From Lytechinus variegatus (Eukaryota > Echinodermata > Echinoidea > Temnopleuroida > Toxopneustidae), in contig NC_054744.1 of assembly GCF_018143015.1 (NCBI RefSeq), positions 5,453,059 through 5,517,058 on the forward strand: a stretch of 64,000 bases of DNA, given 5' to 3'. Under the pieces are notes generated by a model. The model had not been told where the DNA came from. It made no database searches and saw only the letters and a list, made by a program, of their open reading frames with translations. The position numbers and the translations under genes are program-made. Shown here piece by piece: positions 21,801 to 31,800 of the stretch (position 1 is its first letter; the number at the start of each line of letters is the position of its first letter).

Positions 21801-24211
21801 TTGGGCGTTTTGTTTCAAGAGCAACATATTAAGCCTAGTGGAAGAACTTGGTCTCTTCTTATGTACCACACCAATCAAACTGCTGGATGCATAAAGAAAA
21901 TATCCTACATCCCATTAACATTTAGTGTGGTAGCGAATATTCAAGAGGCGCAGTCTGAGTGGATAAACCTTGACTTAATAAGAACATCATTCTCAAAGAA
22001 TTTGTGTTGCAATATCAAAAATAAACAAGAGTGTCGCTAGGCGAGGACATAATACGCCTGTCTGAAATGCGGAAAATGGAGCTATTGGTCAAGCAAGAAA
22101 AGTGGAAGATGGTGACTTCACCTTTGACCTTCTGACCTCAAATCAATAGAATTGCTAGGATCTATGCTACTATAGTATCATACCAAATTATATGAGCCTA
22201 GATTAAGTTCAACTAAAGTTATCATGTTAACGGGACGTCAAAAGGGTAAGATGAATACATATCAATGTGATAATGAGCTTGGACCTTTTGACCTCAAAAT
22301 AAATAGGCTTCCTGGGATCCATTCAAGTATCATACACACAAAATTATTTGACCCTAGGTTATGTTAAAGTAAAGTTATCGCATTTAAAAGGACTTTAGAA
22401 GGGAAAGATGAAAACATGTCAGTGTGACCTTGAACTTTGACCTTTTGATCTTAAAATCAATCTATGCTTCCTGGGATCCAGGCTAGTAAATTATATGAAA
22501 CTAGGTTAAGTTAAACTGAAGTTATCAAGTTTACAAGGACTGCAGCAGGGTAAGATGAAACATGTCAATGTGACTTTGACCTTTAGACCTCAAAATCAAT
22601 AGAGTTCCTGGGATCCATGCTAGTATCATACACACCAAATTATATGAGCCTAGGTTTACATGTAGTTAAACTGAAATGATCATGTTTATAAGAACTGCAG
22701 AAGGGTAAGATAAAAATATGTCACTGTGACCTTGACCTTGTGACCTCAAAATCAATAGGCTTCCTGGGATCTATGCTAGCATCATCCACACCAAATTATA
22801 TGAGCCTAGGTTAAGTTAAACTGAAGTTATTGAGTTTTCAAGGAAAAGTTAACCGACGGACAGACAGACGGACACCGAGCGTGATACCGGGGGGCCACTT
22901 CCATTCACGAGTGGATACCATACGCGACCTTGGGGTCTCGAAAAGCACCCTAAACACGTAATTTTCATATTCTGAAAATGCACCCCTTAACAAGTATTGG
23001 CGTGTGAAACCCTTCCCTTCACAAGTATTGGAAACAAAACGATACTCTCGGCAAATATTCACTGAAAGGAACCCCTAAACAAGTACAGGAATGTTTTATT
23101 GTTACGGGTCCTTCGGTCGTCGGCTTTACCTTATTTGGTTTAGTACGACCCCACCGTCTACACCTGGCGCAAATCGCGACTCTAAACAGGAAGTGTTGGG
23201 GCAAAGAGGACATCCTTTATAAACATTTTAATTTTGTTTTATCATCCCCGCAAATTCGACCCTAAACACGTAATTTTACTAGCGAAATAGATACCCTTTT
23301 TTCATTATTTTTGTGTTTTTGACATCCTTATCACGTTACGTACGTAACGTGCCTTATCGTGAAAGACATCCTTTTTACCTGTTTTGGGGGTCGCGCATGG
23401 TATCCACTCATCAATGTAAGTGGCCCCCCGGGGCGTGATATCACAATACGTCTCGCCGAGGTCTACGGGCGTATAAAAAGCTGTCAGGAAAATACATGGA
23501 CATGTTACATGGCAAGGAGAGGCCTCATATGGAGAGACACAGGTTCTGTATGGATGACACAACACTTGCTCGTGCCAGATTTTCTCAGGTCTTAACATAT
23601 CTCAGAGGGCACAGGGTTCGAGTTAGGATTGTAATAGAGGTTTGGGGGCAGAATAATTTAAAGATAAGGATCCGGGGTTTATTGAGTTTTGGAGGTTAGA
23701 TTTTATGTTTTGCTTAACATGCAGATTTTCCTTCAGAGAAATTGTCGCCAGAGCAAATGTCATGGAACCTCTGTATGACAAGTGTCTAGGACAAACTGAA
23801 AGGTCATCACTGACAGCCTTTATTAAAGAAGATGAACATGGAATGTTGTTGGTCATTAGATATCATGTTCATCCAGCTCATGTTCGAAGGTTCAAGACAC
23901 AAAATTCATTCAAATTTCTTACTTTTATCTGGACACAAAAATTCTGGTCATCATCGACTAATTTACAACTTACAAAAGACTTCTAGCTTTCTAAAAAGAC
24001 ACTGCTCCCATTCATTTTGACACACAACTAAGAATTAGGCTAAACTTTTTGCTTTGGGCAACTTTTTTATTCCATCTTTTATGCATCTTCTAACACTGAC
24101 AGCTATATACATACCTCCACAGCGAGACTTGAACTCTTTATATTCATCACAAGAGATCCACTCCTCCGCCTCCTCTCCTTCTTCTTTGCATTCTCGTTTG
24201 ATCCTCACCAT
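12668..24211 (-). CDS. Three-exon C2H2 zinc-finger gene with K-x-E rich N-terminus
   Basis: Joining 24115-24211, 20928-21542 and 12668-15855 gives 3900 bases with one open frame, 1299 residues. All three coding exons meet in phase 1 (GAG, GTA and GTG codons split after their first base) with good splice sites (donors G-GTATGT and G-GTATAT; acceptors TTTTCAG and CCACCAG). Residues 1-237 are acidic and carry at least seven hydrophobic-K-x-E/D sites (IKRE, VKEE, IKQE twice, IKEE, LKEE, IKTD), typical SUMO acceptor motifs. The rest is a run of C2H2 fingers with TGEKP linkers. It is probably a nuclear DNA-binding regulator; the target is unknown. The frame ends at a frameshift within a finger, so the true C-terminus may be longer or the allele broken. 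KRAB, BTB and SCAN domains are absent. Confidence 0.75.
15955..16866 (-). mobile_element. Tc1/mariner-like DNA transposon relic
   Basis: Contains a broken Tc1-type transposase read on the minus strand. The left side has AACAAAAAGTAAGCCCCCCC (15960-15980), which may be a terminal inverted repeat, with a similar subterminal sequence ATAAGTAAGTACCCCC near 16090. The right end is cut at 16866, where a minisatellite element begins. It lies in the last intron of the zinc-finger gene, about 100 bp from the exon 3 acceptor. Confidence 0.6.
16310..16850 (-). pseudogene. Tc1-like transposase, C-terminal part, broken
   Basis: Minus-strand text in order: GDGSVMVWA (about 16755), [20 protein letters not shown], then [13 protein letters not shown] (about 16610), at the place of the QDNAPPH box with the second catalytic Asp. 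It continues with [13 protein letters not shown] (carrying the acidic residue before the final helix) and [20 protein letters not shown] with CQEII (about 16390-16340). This is the usual order of the Tc1/IS630 DDE catalytic core. It lacks the N-terminal DNA-binding domain and first Asp and has stops between segments, so it is inactive. Confidence 0.75.
16867..17352. repeat. GTCTCGCCCAC-family inverted-repeat minisatellite element
   Basis: Left end GTGTCTCGCCCACTTATGA (16871) is inverted to GGTGGGCGAGACAAAAAGG (17341). Inside are two units of about 165 bp with CTTGCACGTAAACTTT, GACCTTTGAACTT, ACCTCCGACTGCAGCATAAC and ATGCAGGTC. GGTGACGGACGGACGAC precedes the right end. Third family with this plan. 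Confidence 0.75.
17353..17972. other. Intron stretch, no gene
   Basis: Part of the zinc-finger gene's last intron. It holds a GC-richer island around 17505-17560 (GCGTGCGGACCCGCGAATCC) and AT-rich sequence, possibly another low-copy repeat; nothing coding. Confidence 0.4.
17973..19075. repeat. GTCTCACCTGC-family minisatellite element, complete copy
   Basis: Left end AGTGGAATGCCTCTGGCC, GTCTCACCTGCATCACGC; right end GCTATGCAGGTGAGACAAAAA preceded by GACGCCGCCGCCGCCGTCGG. The termini share the inverted core GTCTCACCTGC/GCAGGTGAGAC. Inside are about six units of 155-165 bp containing GGCCAAAGTTCATTGACC, TGACCTTTGACCTTGGTCAT, ACTTGATTACTCTTATGTCC and CATGAACTAG. Later units add AACTTAACCTCAGGTTAAG. 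Confidence 0.85.
19076..20680. other. Intron stretch, no gene
   Basis: Rest of the zinc-finger gene's last intron on the minus strand. Holds a short (GAT)n near 19110 and a G-run at 19705. The sequence on both sides of that run resembles the ends of the G-rich MITEs, but I could not define termini. Confidence 0.4.
20684..20785 (+). other. Candidate plus-strand exon of unknown gene
   Basis: After TTTATGCCTTTCCAG an open frame encodes [20 protein letters not shown] followed by [12 protein letters not shown], and meets GTGTCT as a weak donor. Composition is more protein-like than its surroundings. It lies antisense in the zinc-finger gene intron. I do not recognise the protein and no partner exon was found, so it may be a chance open stretch. 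Confidence 0.2.
20928..21542 (-). CDS. Zinc-finger gene, coding exon 2 (SUMO-motif rich)
   Basis: 615 bases, symmetric phase 1-1, bounded by an ATCTTTTCAG acceptor and a GAAG-GTATAT donor. The 205 residues contain [38 protein letters not shown] and IKTDPE, with Ser/Thr/Gln-rich spacers. Such evenly spaced K-x-E sites are common in the non-finger part of fish and invertebrate C2H2 proteins and suggest multi-site SUMOylation and repressor function (inference). The 60 bases that read open upstream of the acceptor are intron. Confidence 0.7.
21543..22023. other. Intron of the zinc-finger gene
   Basis: No gene. A short imperfect hairpin GTGATGTCAATGAT ... ATCATCGACATCAC lies at about 21738-21781, perhaps the trace of a small MITE. 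Confidence 0.4.
22024..23480. repeat. Fourth inverted-repeat minisatellite element, split by an insertion
   Basis: Left end GCTAGGCGAGGACATAATAC; right end ATCACAATACGTCTCGCCGA (23440-23460), imperfectly inverted. Inside are about six units of about 120 bp with GACCTTTTGACCTCAAAAT, CAATAGGCTTCCTGGGATCC, AAATTATATGAGCCTAGG and TTAAACTGAAGTTATC. The right part has CCGACGGACAGACAGACGG (22853-22871) and is then interrupted by the 546-bp element at 22887-23432. It fills part of the first intron of the zinc-finger gene. Confidence 0.7.
22887..23432. mobile_element. 546-bp nested DNA element with 41-bp terminal inverted repeats
   Basis: Both ends read CCGGGGGGCCACTT and then GAGTGGATACCAT-CGCGACC in opposite orientation over about 41 bases. 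The octamer GCGTGATA flanks it on both sides (22879-22886 and 23433-23440), so insertion with an 8-bp target duplication is likely. It encodes no recognisable transposase. A 265-bp relative lies at 58454-58720. Confidence 0.75.
23481..24114. other. First intron of the zinc-finger gene, no supported feature
   Basis: An open plus-strand stretch after ATTTTCCTTCAG at 23738 looks exon-like but has no recognisable protein or partner. Otherwise AT-rich. Confidence 0.35.
24115..24211 (-). CDS. Zinc-finger gene, coding exon 1
   Basis: Starts at an ATG in good context (ATCATGG) with an in-frame TAG 21 bases upstream. It encodes 32 residues beginning [18 protein letters not shown], with an IKRE SUMO-type site and an acidic run. 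It ends at a G-GTATGT donor in phase 1, matching exon 2. TTTTTAGCAG 18 bases upstream could be an acceptor for a 5' UTR exon. Confidence 0.65.
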
Positions 24212-25084
24212 GATGGTTCCATTTATGATCTGCTAAAAAGAATGCATCGTAATCACGACAAATCTTTGAAACATTGTCATTGTGCTAATGTATTTCAAAT
24301 TTTCATATTGCACCAAAACAAAGTACAATCGTTAGCACACTTTTTAAATGTTTGGCTGGAAAAGATTCCCAAAGGAAAATGACAATTCATACTTTACTTT
24401 TTGAGTAGAATGAGGGTCTAAAGGAAAATGTAAAATCCAGAAACCTTCCTTGGATCCGGCCGGCCGGGGAAGGGGGCCGGAGCTCCCTGGTGCTGGGTTA
24501 CCCTTCCACTTGTGTGCACAAGAAATCGCACACGTCGGTAAACACAAGTTCACAACAGCTGCATGGTCACTTTTATATTAGTACAGAATTTTACAGTTTT
24601 TTAGTCATTTCATGCGATTTATTTATTTTTTTTCTCATACAAAATTTGAGACCGAATTTTAATGTGAGAACATTGAAAATCAATAGGACTTACAAGAAGA
24701 CTTGGATTAACTTTGGAGTTGCGCTGCTTCTATCATGCTTCAATGTACAGTAGTTTCCTTTCTCTGTTTCGATTGCTTACATTATGGATCCTACTATACT
24801 ACTACTAGAACCTAGATCCTTCTAGTAGGATCCATGATTATATATACTGGTATGCGCGCCACGTGTGTGTAGTCTGCAGACACAGACCCTGATTGAAATG
24901 GGTTTTTTTACAGATGGGTCTTGACAATGTCTGCTTGAAGACTTGCACAAAGTCGGCTTGAAGACTTGCACAAAGTAAGCAGACTGGAGCAATAGAAACA
25001 AAGAGATATGGGGGAGATATATATTCTAAAATATATGTCCAGTAGAACTTGAGGGGCGTTTTGAATTCAGAAATGTTTGGAATG
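24212..25084. promoter_or_regulatory. Upstream region of the zinc-finger gene
   Basis: A GC-rich block with GGATCCGGCCGGCCGGGG at 24450-24495 stands out against AT-rich surroundings and lies 240 bp upstream of the start codon on the minus strand. It may be promoter or 5' UTR (inference). At 24931-24977 a 23-base unit beginning GCTTGAAGACTTGCACAAAG is present twice in tandem. Confidence 0.3.
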
Positions 25085-25445
25085 GTTTATTTCCAATGCC
25101 AATTCATCCAATTGCCAACTCACTTTCATCTATCATCAGTGCGTCCACTCACCACATGGTCTACTTTTCATTCAGTCTAATGCCATTCCGTCAAATAACC
25201 AGTTGGTCTAATAGCCTTTTAGTCCATGTACCATTTGGTCTAATTGGACTAAGACAAAAAAGGTGTTAAACTGTGCAAAATGAACTTTGAAATTGAGGAG
25301 ACGAAATGGTGATTACACAAAGTGATGACTGGACCAAATGGTTGTTAGATGAAATGTTGATGGACGGAATGGCATTAGACTAAACGAAAGTAGACAATGC
25401 GGTGAGTGAACGAGTTGGCAGTAGACGAATTGGCAATTTACCTCT
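25085..25445. repeat. Quasi-palindromic element of GTCTAATNGCC iterons, copy 1
   Basis: The left half is built of variants such as CCATTTGGTCTAATTGGAC and CAGTTGGTCTAATAGCC; the right half of their complements, such as AAATGGTTGTTAGATGAAAT and GGAATGGCATTAGAC. Ends are TTCCAATGCCAATTCATCC and GACGAATTGGCAATTTACC. A second copy lies at 36560-36970. Confidence 0.7.
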
Positions 25446-25479
25446 AGAATTTACTAAACTTTACATGAAACTTTGACCA

Positions 25480-25628
25480 GGGCACCTCTGCAGAAAAGTT
25501 ACTATTATGGTAACTTTGCCATCCAATGGTAACTTGCATGGAATCCTTGATTGTGATTGGCTGTTTATCAGCATTATCATGGTAGTTACCATTGGAAGCA
25601 AAGTAACCATAACATGCAACGGTGCCGA
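25480..25628. mobile_element. Palindromic MITE, about 149 bp
   Basis: GGCACCTCTGCA on the left is inverted to TGCAACGGTGCC on the right. Inside, TTATGGTAACTTTGCCATCC is inverted to TTGGAAGCAAAGTAACCATAA. Non-coding. Confidence 0.6.
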
Positions 25629-25867
25629 GCTATAGCCAGCAGTGTAAAACTCATTTTCATGATGTAGGTACAAGTACAAGTATAAGAAAAAGCAGCAATC
25701 AATGTCAACAAGCACCTATTTTGCTTACTTATAATTGTCAAAATTAGGGGGGGGGGGTAGAAAATAGGCCTAAAATAAACAAAGCAAAAAATATGATAAG
25801 CAAGCAGTTTGATGAAAAAGGAAAATAATTAGGAGTGGACACTTCTTTTTTCCTGAATATCCACATA

Positions 25868-26160
25868 TAGGAGCATTGTGGCCCAGTGGATTAGTCTCCG
25901 GACTTTGAAACAGAGGGTCGTAGGTTCGAATCCCAACAATGGCGTAATATCCTTCAGCAAGACATTGATCCACAATGTGCTGCACTCAACCCAGGTGAGG
26001 TAAATGGGTACCTGGCAGGAATTTATTCCTTGAAACGCAGCGCACGTAACAGCTGCACTGCTAAAGCCAGGGTAATTATGCTGCATATACTGTAGAGCGC
26101 TTAGAGACTTCTGACAAAGTAAGTGTAAAGTGCTATATAAGCAAGCATATTTTTCTTTCA
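25868..26160 (+). repeat. tRNA-derived SINE, copy 1
   Basis: The head has an A box-like GTGGCCCAGTGGATTAG and a B box GGTTCGAATCC spaced as in a tRNA promoter. The body has CAAGACATTGATCCACAATG, GCACTCAACCCAGGTGAGG and TACCTGGCAGGAATTTATTC. The end is AGCGCTTAGAG ... GTGCTATATAAG. Other copies lie at 38355-38585 (minus) and 38850-39115. Confidence 0.75.
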
Positions 26161-27474
26161 AAATAATCTCCCTCTCACTCTTTCTTTCTCCTTCCCTCTA
26201 CATCTGTCACTCTGTTCTTTCTTTATCTCTATCTTCATCTCAACTTGCACATATACTGTCAATTTTTTCATCCCCACCCTTATTTTTAAGGTTGATTTTT
26301 ATTCAGTAGGGTCAGAATTTAAAACAGGTGACAATTCAATTTCTTAATAAGCCATGGATTTTTAAAGCCCTTTTCCGACACACCTCAAAAGCCACTTTAA
26401 AAATTAATTTTGTCTGATCAAATGATCTTATAAAAGTAAGACTCATCCCTTTTTAGTGACATCTACTGTAGAAAAAATAAAACAAATTTGCCTTTTTTAT
26501 TGTGAAAATAGAGTATTTTGTTATGTTTTATCAGATGCTTTTTTTTCTGCGTGATCAAATTCACTGGTTCTCACTGCTTTTTGGCATCAGCTAAGAAAAC
26601 ACAGGAATTAAGAAACATATATGAAATATTTTGATTGTGCAGTGAAATTTACTGCAACTTATTTCCATCTGGATTCATGCACTGCATGACAGTCATATCT
26701 AACTTTGCCAGATATCAACTTTAACAAAATTAAGAATACCCACTGATTGTTTTTGGCGTTAACATTCATACACCGCAATATGGTGCTGATTTGGGGGGCA
26801 TTGACATACAAAAATAGTATTGTGTCCATGACAAGTTTTTTTTCATTCAGTTGGAATATTTACGTTTGTCGTTTTTTCTGATGGTATATTTTTTTATGTT
26901 CGAGAAATGACTTAACACCTCACCCCGCTGTACCATATTCATGTACAACTCAAGTACACAGACAGACTCTCAAGGCATTTTTTGTTTTCTACTAACATAT
27001 TTATTTCAAATCCATTTCCAACAAATATCAGGCATTCATTTGAAATAGGGCAAACCTACTTTTCAATTTTTTTGAACATGGAATGAATTCTTTAGTTGAA
27101 TCCTCAAAGAACTATTTAGTAGTTATAAGGACAGCATATCTATAGACCAATGACATCTGTGACCTTTGAACCTGTGACCCAAAATCTAATCATCATCCCT
27201 CCAATGCATGATTCAAGTTTGAAAATCATCCCATGACCAGTTCTTCAGTTATCACTAGAAAAAATAATTTCAATGCATAGTATAAGATAATGCCTGCTTT
27301 TAGGTTGAATATAACATTCCGTTACCCCAACAGAGTTATATTTTCTCCAAGGATTATATTTTACCACAAGTCCACAGCGCTGAGGAAAGATACTTACTTT
27401 AGAGGTAAGGTGGGATTTTACTTTAATATGAAACAAAAAGTCAGGTGAAATCTGTTACATAACATAGTCTACAT
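26161..27474. other. Intergenic stretch, no gene
   Basis: AT-rich. Starts with a pyrimidine-rich run (26165-26225). A single GACCTTTGAACCTGTGACC fragment near 27160 is a lone piece of the GACCTT-type repeats. No coding or RNA gene recognised. Confidence 0.45.
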
Positions 27475-27560
27475 GTATTTAGATTCACCTTCAGAGTCTG
27501 AATCATCCGCAACAAACTTGGGCATGTTCAAAACTTTTCTGCAACTGTGTGTGAGATACT
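27475..27560 (-). other. Candidate small exon with MPKFVADDSDSEG
   Basis: On the minus strand an acceptor-like CACAGTTGCAG is followed by a short open frame with ATG and MPKFVADDSDSEGES, then a stop. GAAG-GTGAAT inside could serve as a donor in phase 1. The acidic Ser-Asp text is protein-like, but I cannot connect it in frame to the zinc-finger gene's first exon or to PDCD7. Low confidence. Confidence 0.2.
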
Positions 27561-27959
27561 GTCAATGAGGGCGACCTGCGGGTAGCAAAAATAGTTGCCC
27601 TCAAGTCACATGCAACGCTCGTTAAGAATGATGTTGACAGAGGCCTTCAAACTCATACTGCTTGCTAGCAGCTCTAATATGTCTACGTCATAATGGAAAT
27701 ACACAGCTAGTCTAAACATCAAGCAAACTACCTGATTGCAAAGCTGCAGCTTGTAAGTACTGTAAGATGTTACCTCGGTGAATGTAATGCTGTTATATTT
27801 ACTGAGATGACATCAAAACCTAGAATGTAACAGACAATCTTTGCAGCTCTGGTCACATAATGGCATTTTGCCCTATCACTGATTCGAATTGACATGGCCT
27901 TCAAAATATCATTAAAAATGTTACCTTTACAATTAATCTCATGATGGTGACCTCGACCT

Positions 27960-28740
27960 TGACATTTTCTCTGAGTGCCATATACCAGAGAAAATCAACA
28001 ATCACGATTGTCTAGATGTGGCCTGAAAGGTCTAAGGCCTTAACCTTCAACATTGTCTCTTCTCTATCCTTTGTCTATCATTTACCAGTGGAATCAACAA
28101 TCATTGGTTCCAATATGTGATTTGATCGATCAGAGGCATTATTGCCAAGTATGATGTGCCAGAGGAATCAACACTTGCTGTTTCTCAGATGTGATTTGGA
28201 TGGCTGATCATTTCCTTCGAGAATGTCTCCAAGTGCAATGTGTCAGAGGAATCGACGATCGCTGTTTCCAGATATGACTTGGATGACTGATCATGTCCTA
28301 CGACAATATCTCTGAGTGCAATGTGTCAGAGGTATCAACAATCGCCGCTTCCAGATGTGACCTGATGGGTGGCTGATCGTGGCCTTCAACAATGTCCTTG
28401 ACTGTCATGTGCCAGAGGAATCAACAATCGCTGTTTCCCAAGATGTGATTTGAAGGGCCAGATCAAGACATTGCCTTAGACAATGTCTCCCAGGTGTCAT
28501 GGACCGGAGAAAAATCAACTATGGCTGTTTCCTCAGATGTGATTTGAAGGGCCAGATCAAGACATTGCCTTAGACAATGTCTCCCAAGTGTCATGGACCG
28601 GAGAAATCAACTATGGCTGTTTCCTCAGATGTGACGTGAACGTTGGCTGATCATGCCCTTCAACAGTGTCTCTGAGTGTCATGTCCCAGAGGAATCAACG
28701 ATCGCTGTTTCCCAGATGTGGTTCGAAGGGTCAGAGGGCA
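27960..28740. repeat. Minisatellite, about nine 85-100 bp units, overlapping the PDCD7 stop codon
   Basis: Units carry CCAGAGGAATCAACAATCGC, TGTTTCCCAGATGTGATTTG and ACAATGTCTCTGAGTG. Unit starts fall near 27986, 28086, 28160, 28245, 28328, 28413, 28505, 28597 and 28688. The last unit (28679-28740) is the end of the PDCD7 coding sequence read in antisense, so the other eight lie downstream of the stop, in 3' UTR or flank. Confidence 0.8.
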
Positions 28741-28811
28741 TAACCCATGACACTGGAATTCTTGATCCGGCTAGATCGGACTCTGGAACGATAAACGTAT
28801 CCCACTGGCGT
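28679..28811 (-). CDS. PDCD7: PDCD7 exon 9 with stop codon
   Basis: 133 bases, phase 2, acceptor with a (TC)n tract CTCTCTCTGCAG. Encodes RQWDTFIVPESDLAGSRIPV then SWVMPSDPSNHIWETAIVDS and ends SGT-stop. The last 20 codons are one unit of a minisatellite that continues downstream. Confidence 0.9.
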
Positions 28812-31800
28812 CTGCAGAGAGAGAGAGAGATAGGGTAACACTATTAGGATACTAGTAGAGTTCAAAAAGCAATGTACAACAGGAAAAAAAAGATCAAACA
28901 AACTAAACTTTCTTAACTGCTACTTATTAAACAAGGGGTGCTCCAAGCTGAAAATAATTACAATATATTCTTTATCAATATCTTGGATCTCAATAAGCAG
29001 AAAAAATACAAAAAAAATTGAAGATCTGATGAAAGCCTGTCAAAGAGTAACAGATTCATGAACCTTTAAAGTTCTGATTTTATGACGTCACAGATGAGCA
29101 GAGCAGCTCATCAGAAAGATCTTTCATCAGATAGATTTCAAAGAAATTTTTTTTCATGAAGAAATTGTATCGCTGATTTTGCAATTAAGGCTAATAATCA
29201 TATGCTAGCCTAACACAATAATTAATTTGTAATATATTATGCATCCCAAAGGGATTGCTTGAATGATAGATCTTATTTTTGAAAGCATCTGCACTATTTT
29301 TCTCCCTCTAATTTACAACACACATTCAAGTTCAATATTTTTTTGGATAAAGAGTCTTTGCAGTATTAATCAATGTTTACGATCTTTCTAGTTTTAAGAT
29401 ACTAACCTGATATTAATTAATGACTGGAGATCATGATTTGCCTGTTGATAAAACTGTCGGAACATGAATAAAGGATGTCCTAGTTCTACCTCTTCAGCTG
29501 AAAATCAAAACGAATAAAATATAAGAAACAAGTGGAACACCTATCATGGCAGTCTCGCCTGCATTATGAGATTAAACATGTAGCAGCAGTGCTGACTTTG
29601 AAAACAACTGTTGAATAATCATTCACAAGAAACACCATTTATATGATAATAATAAAATACTGTTAATTGACCTTACATGACCTTCAACCTTGTTCATGTG
29701 AACTGAAACTTGCGCAGGATTTTCAATGATACCTTGATTACTCTTATGTCCAAGGTTCATGACTAGATCCATATATTCTGTACTTTCAAAGTTATGATGG
29801 AAATTTAACAACAAGTGGAATGCCTCTGGCCGTCTCACCTGCATCACGCGGTTCAATATAGCAGCAGTGCTGACTTTGAATACTACTCTAACTCGCACAA
29901 GGTGTTCAGTGATACATGGTTACTCTTATGTCCACTTTTTATGAACTAGACCAATAAACTTACAGAGATATGATGGTTATTCAACAAAAAACCCCAACAT
30001 GGCCAAAGTTCATTGACCTTACATGACCTTTGACCTTGATCATGTGACCTGAACCTCGCACAGGATGTTCAGTGATACTTGATTACTCTTATGTACAAGT
30101 TTCATGAATCAGATCCATAAACTTTCAAAGTTTTGATGGTAATTCAACTGATACACCCACTTCGGCCAAAGTTCATTGACCTTTGACCCTGGTCATGTGA
30201 CCTGAAACGCGCACAGGATGTTCAGTGATATTTGATTACTCATATGTCCAAGTTTAATGAACTAGACTAATAAACATTCAAAGTTATGATGGTAATTCAA
30301 CAGATACCCCCGATTTGGCCAAAGTTCATTGACCCTAAATGACCTTTGACCTTAATCATGAGACCTGAAACTTGCACAAAATATTCAGTGATGCTTGATT
30401 ACTATTATGTCCAAGTTTCATGAATCAGATCCATAAACTTTCAAAGTTATGATGGGAATTCAACAGATATCCCCAATTCGGCCAAAGTTCATTGACCCTA
30501 AATGACCTTTGACCTTGGTCATGTGACATAAAACTCATGCAGGATGTTTGGTGATACTTGATTAACGTTATGTCCAAGTTCCATGAACTAGGTCCATATA
30601 TTTTCTAAGTTATGATGACATTTCAAAAACTTAACCTCAGGTTAAGATTTCAATGTTGATTCCTCCAACATGGTCTAAGTTCATTGACCCTAAATGACCT
30701 TTGACCTTGGTCATGTGACATGAAACTTTAATAGGATGTTCAGTAATACTTGATTAACCTTATGGCCAAGTTTCATGAACTAGGTCCATATACTTTCTAA
30801 GTTATGATGTCATTTCAAAAACTTAACCTCAGGTTAAGATTTGATGTTGACGCCGCCGCCGCCGTCGGAAAAGCGGCGCCTATAGTCTCACTCTGCTTCG
30901 CAGGTGAGACAAAAACTCCAAACAAGGTCAAAGTTCATTAACCCTATATGACCTTTGGCCATAGTTATGTGGCCTGAAACTCAGGCAGCATGTTCAGTGA
31001 TACACCATTAACCTTATGTTCAAGTTTCATGTACTGGGTCCATATAATTTCAAAGTAATGACAGCGTATGTTCAGAATTTCACTTTCACTAGGTCAACTT
31101 CCCATTCAATGGAAACAGTCCATTGTAATTCCAGTTCATAAGTCTGGTAATCCCTCTGATTATCATAATTATCGTCCGGTCGCACTCACTTCAATAGTTT
31201 GTAAGATGATGGAAACTTTTATTGACAGATCAATAGTGTCACATGTCGATTCATATGGTTTGCTCTCTCCAAAACAACACGGTTTCACTCCCAAAAGGTC
31301 ATGTGTTACCCAATTACTTAATATCACCCATGACTGGTTAACGTCCCTGGATGTCTTGCCCACCCCTTTAATCGATGCCATTTTCTTTGATTTTAGCAAG
31401 GCGTTTGACCGAATGCCGCATGGTCTTCTACTAAATAAATTATCAAAAAACTACAATATCCAGGGCGATACGTGGAAATGGATTAAATCTTTTGTTTGTG
31501 GGAGAGAGCAAACCGTTCAGTTCCGGGGCTCACGATCACGCTGGTCAAAAGTTACTTCAGGAATACCACAGGGAAGTGTATTAGGGCCAAGATTATTCAA
31601 TCTGTTCGTTAATGATATTACTCATGTAGTAAAATCTCAATGTGTGCTCTTTGCGGACGACACGCTCTTATACCGAATAATACGAAATGAGTCCGATAAA
31701 CAATTACTCCAAGCTGACATTTCATGTGTAATTAACTGGTGTGAATCAAACAAAATGCAACTTAATGCTGCAAAAACTAAAGTTCTCAGGATTGCACCTC

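Noticed and set aside
23738..23986. Plus-strand open stretch after ATTTTCCTTCAG
   Set aside because: No recognisable protein, no partner exon and no donor of quality; kept only as a remark.
25868..25945. tRNA gene
   Set aside because: Same head occurs at three places with a shared non-tRNA body, so it is a SINE.
29623..29898. Minus-strand open frame over the minisatellite element
   Set aside because: Entirely inside non-coding repeat units.
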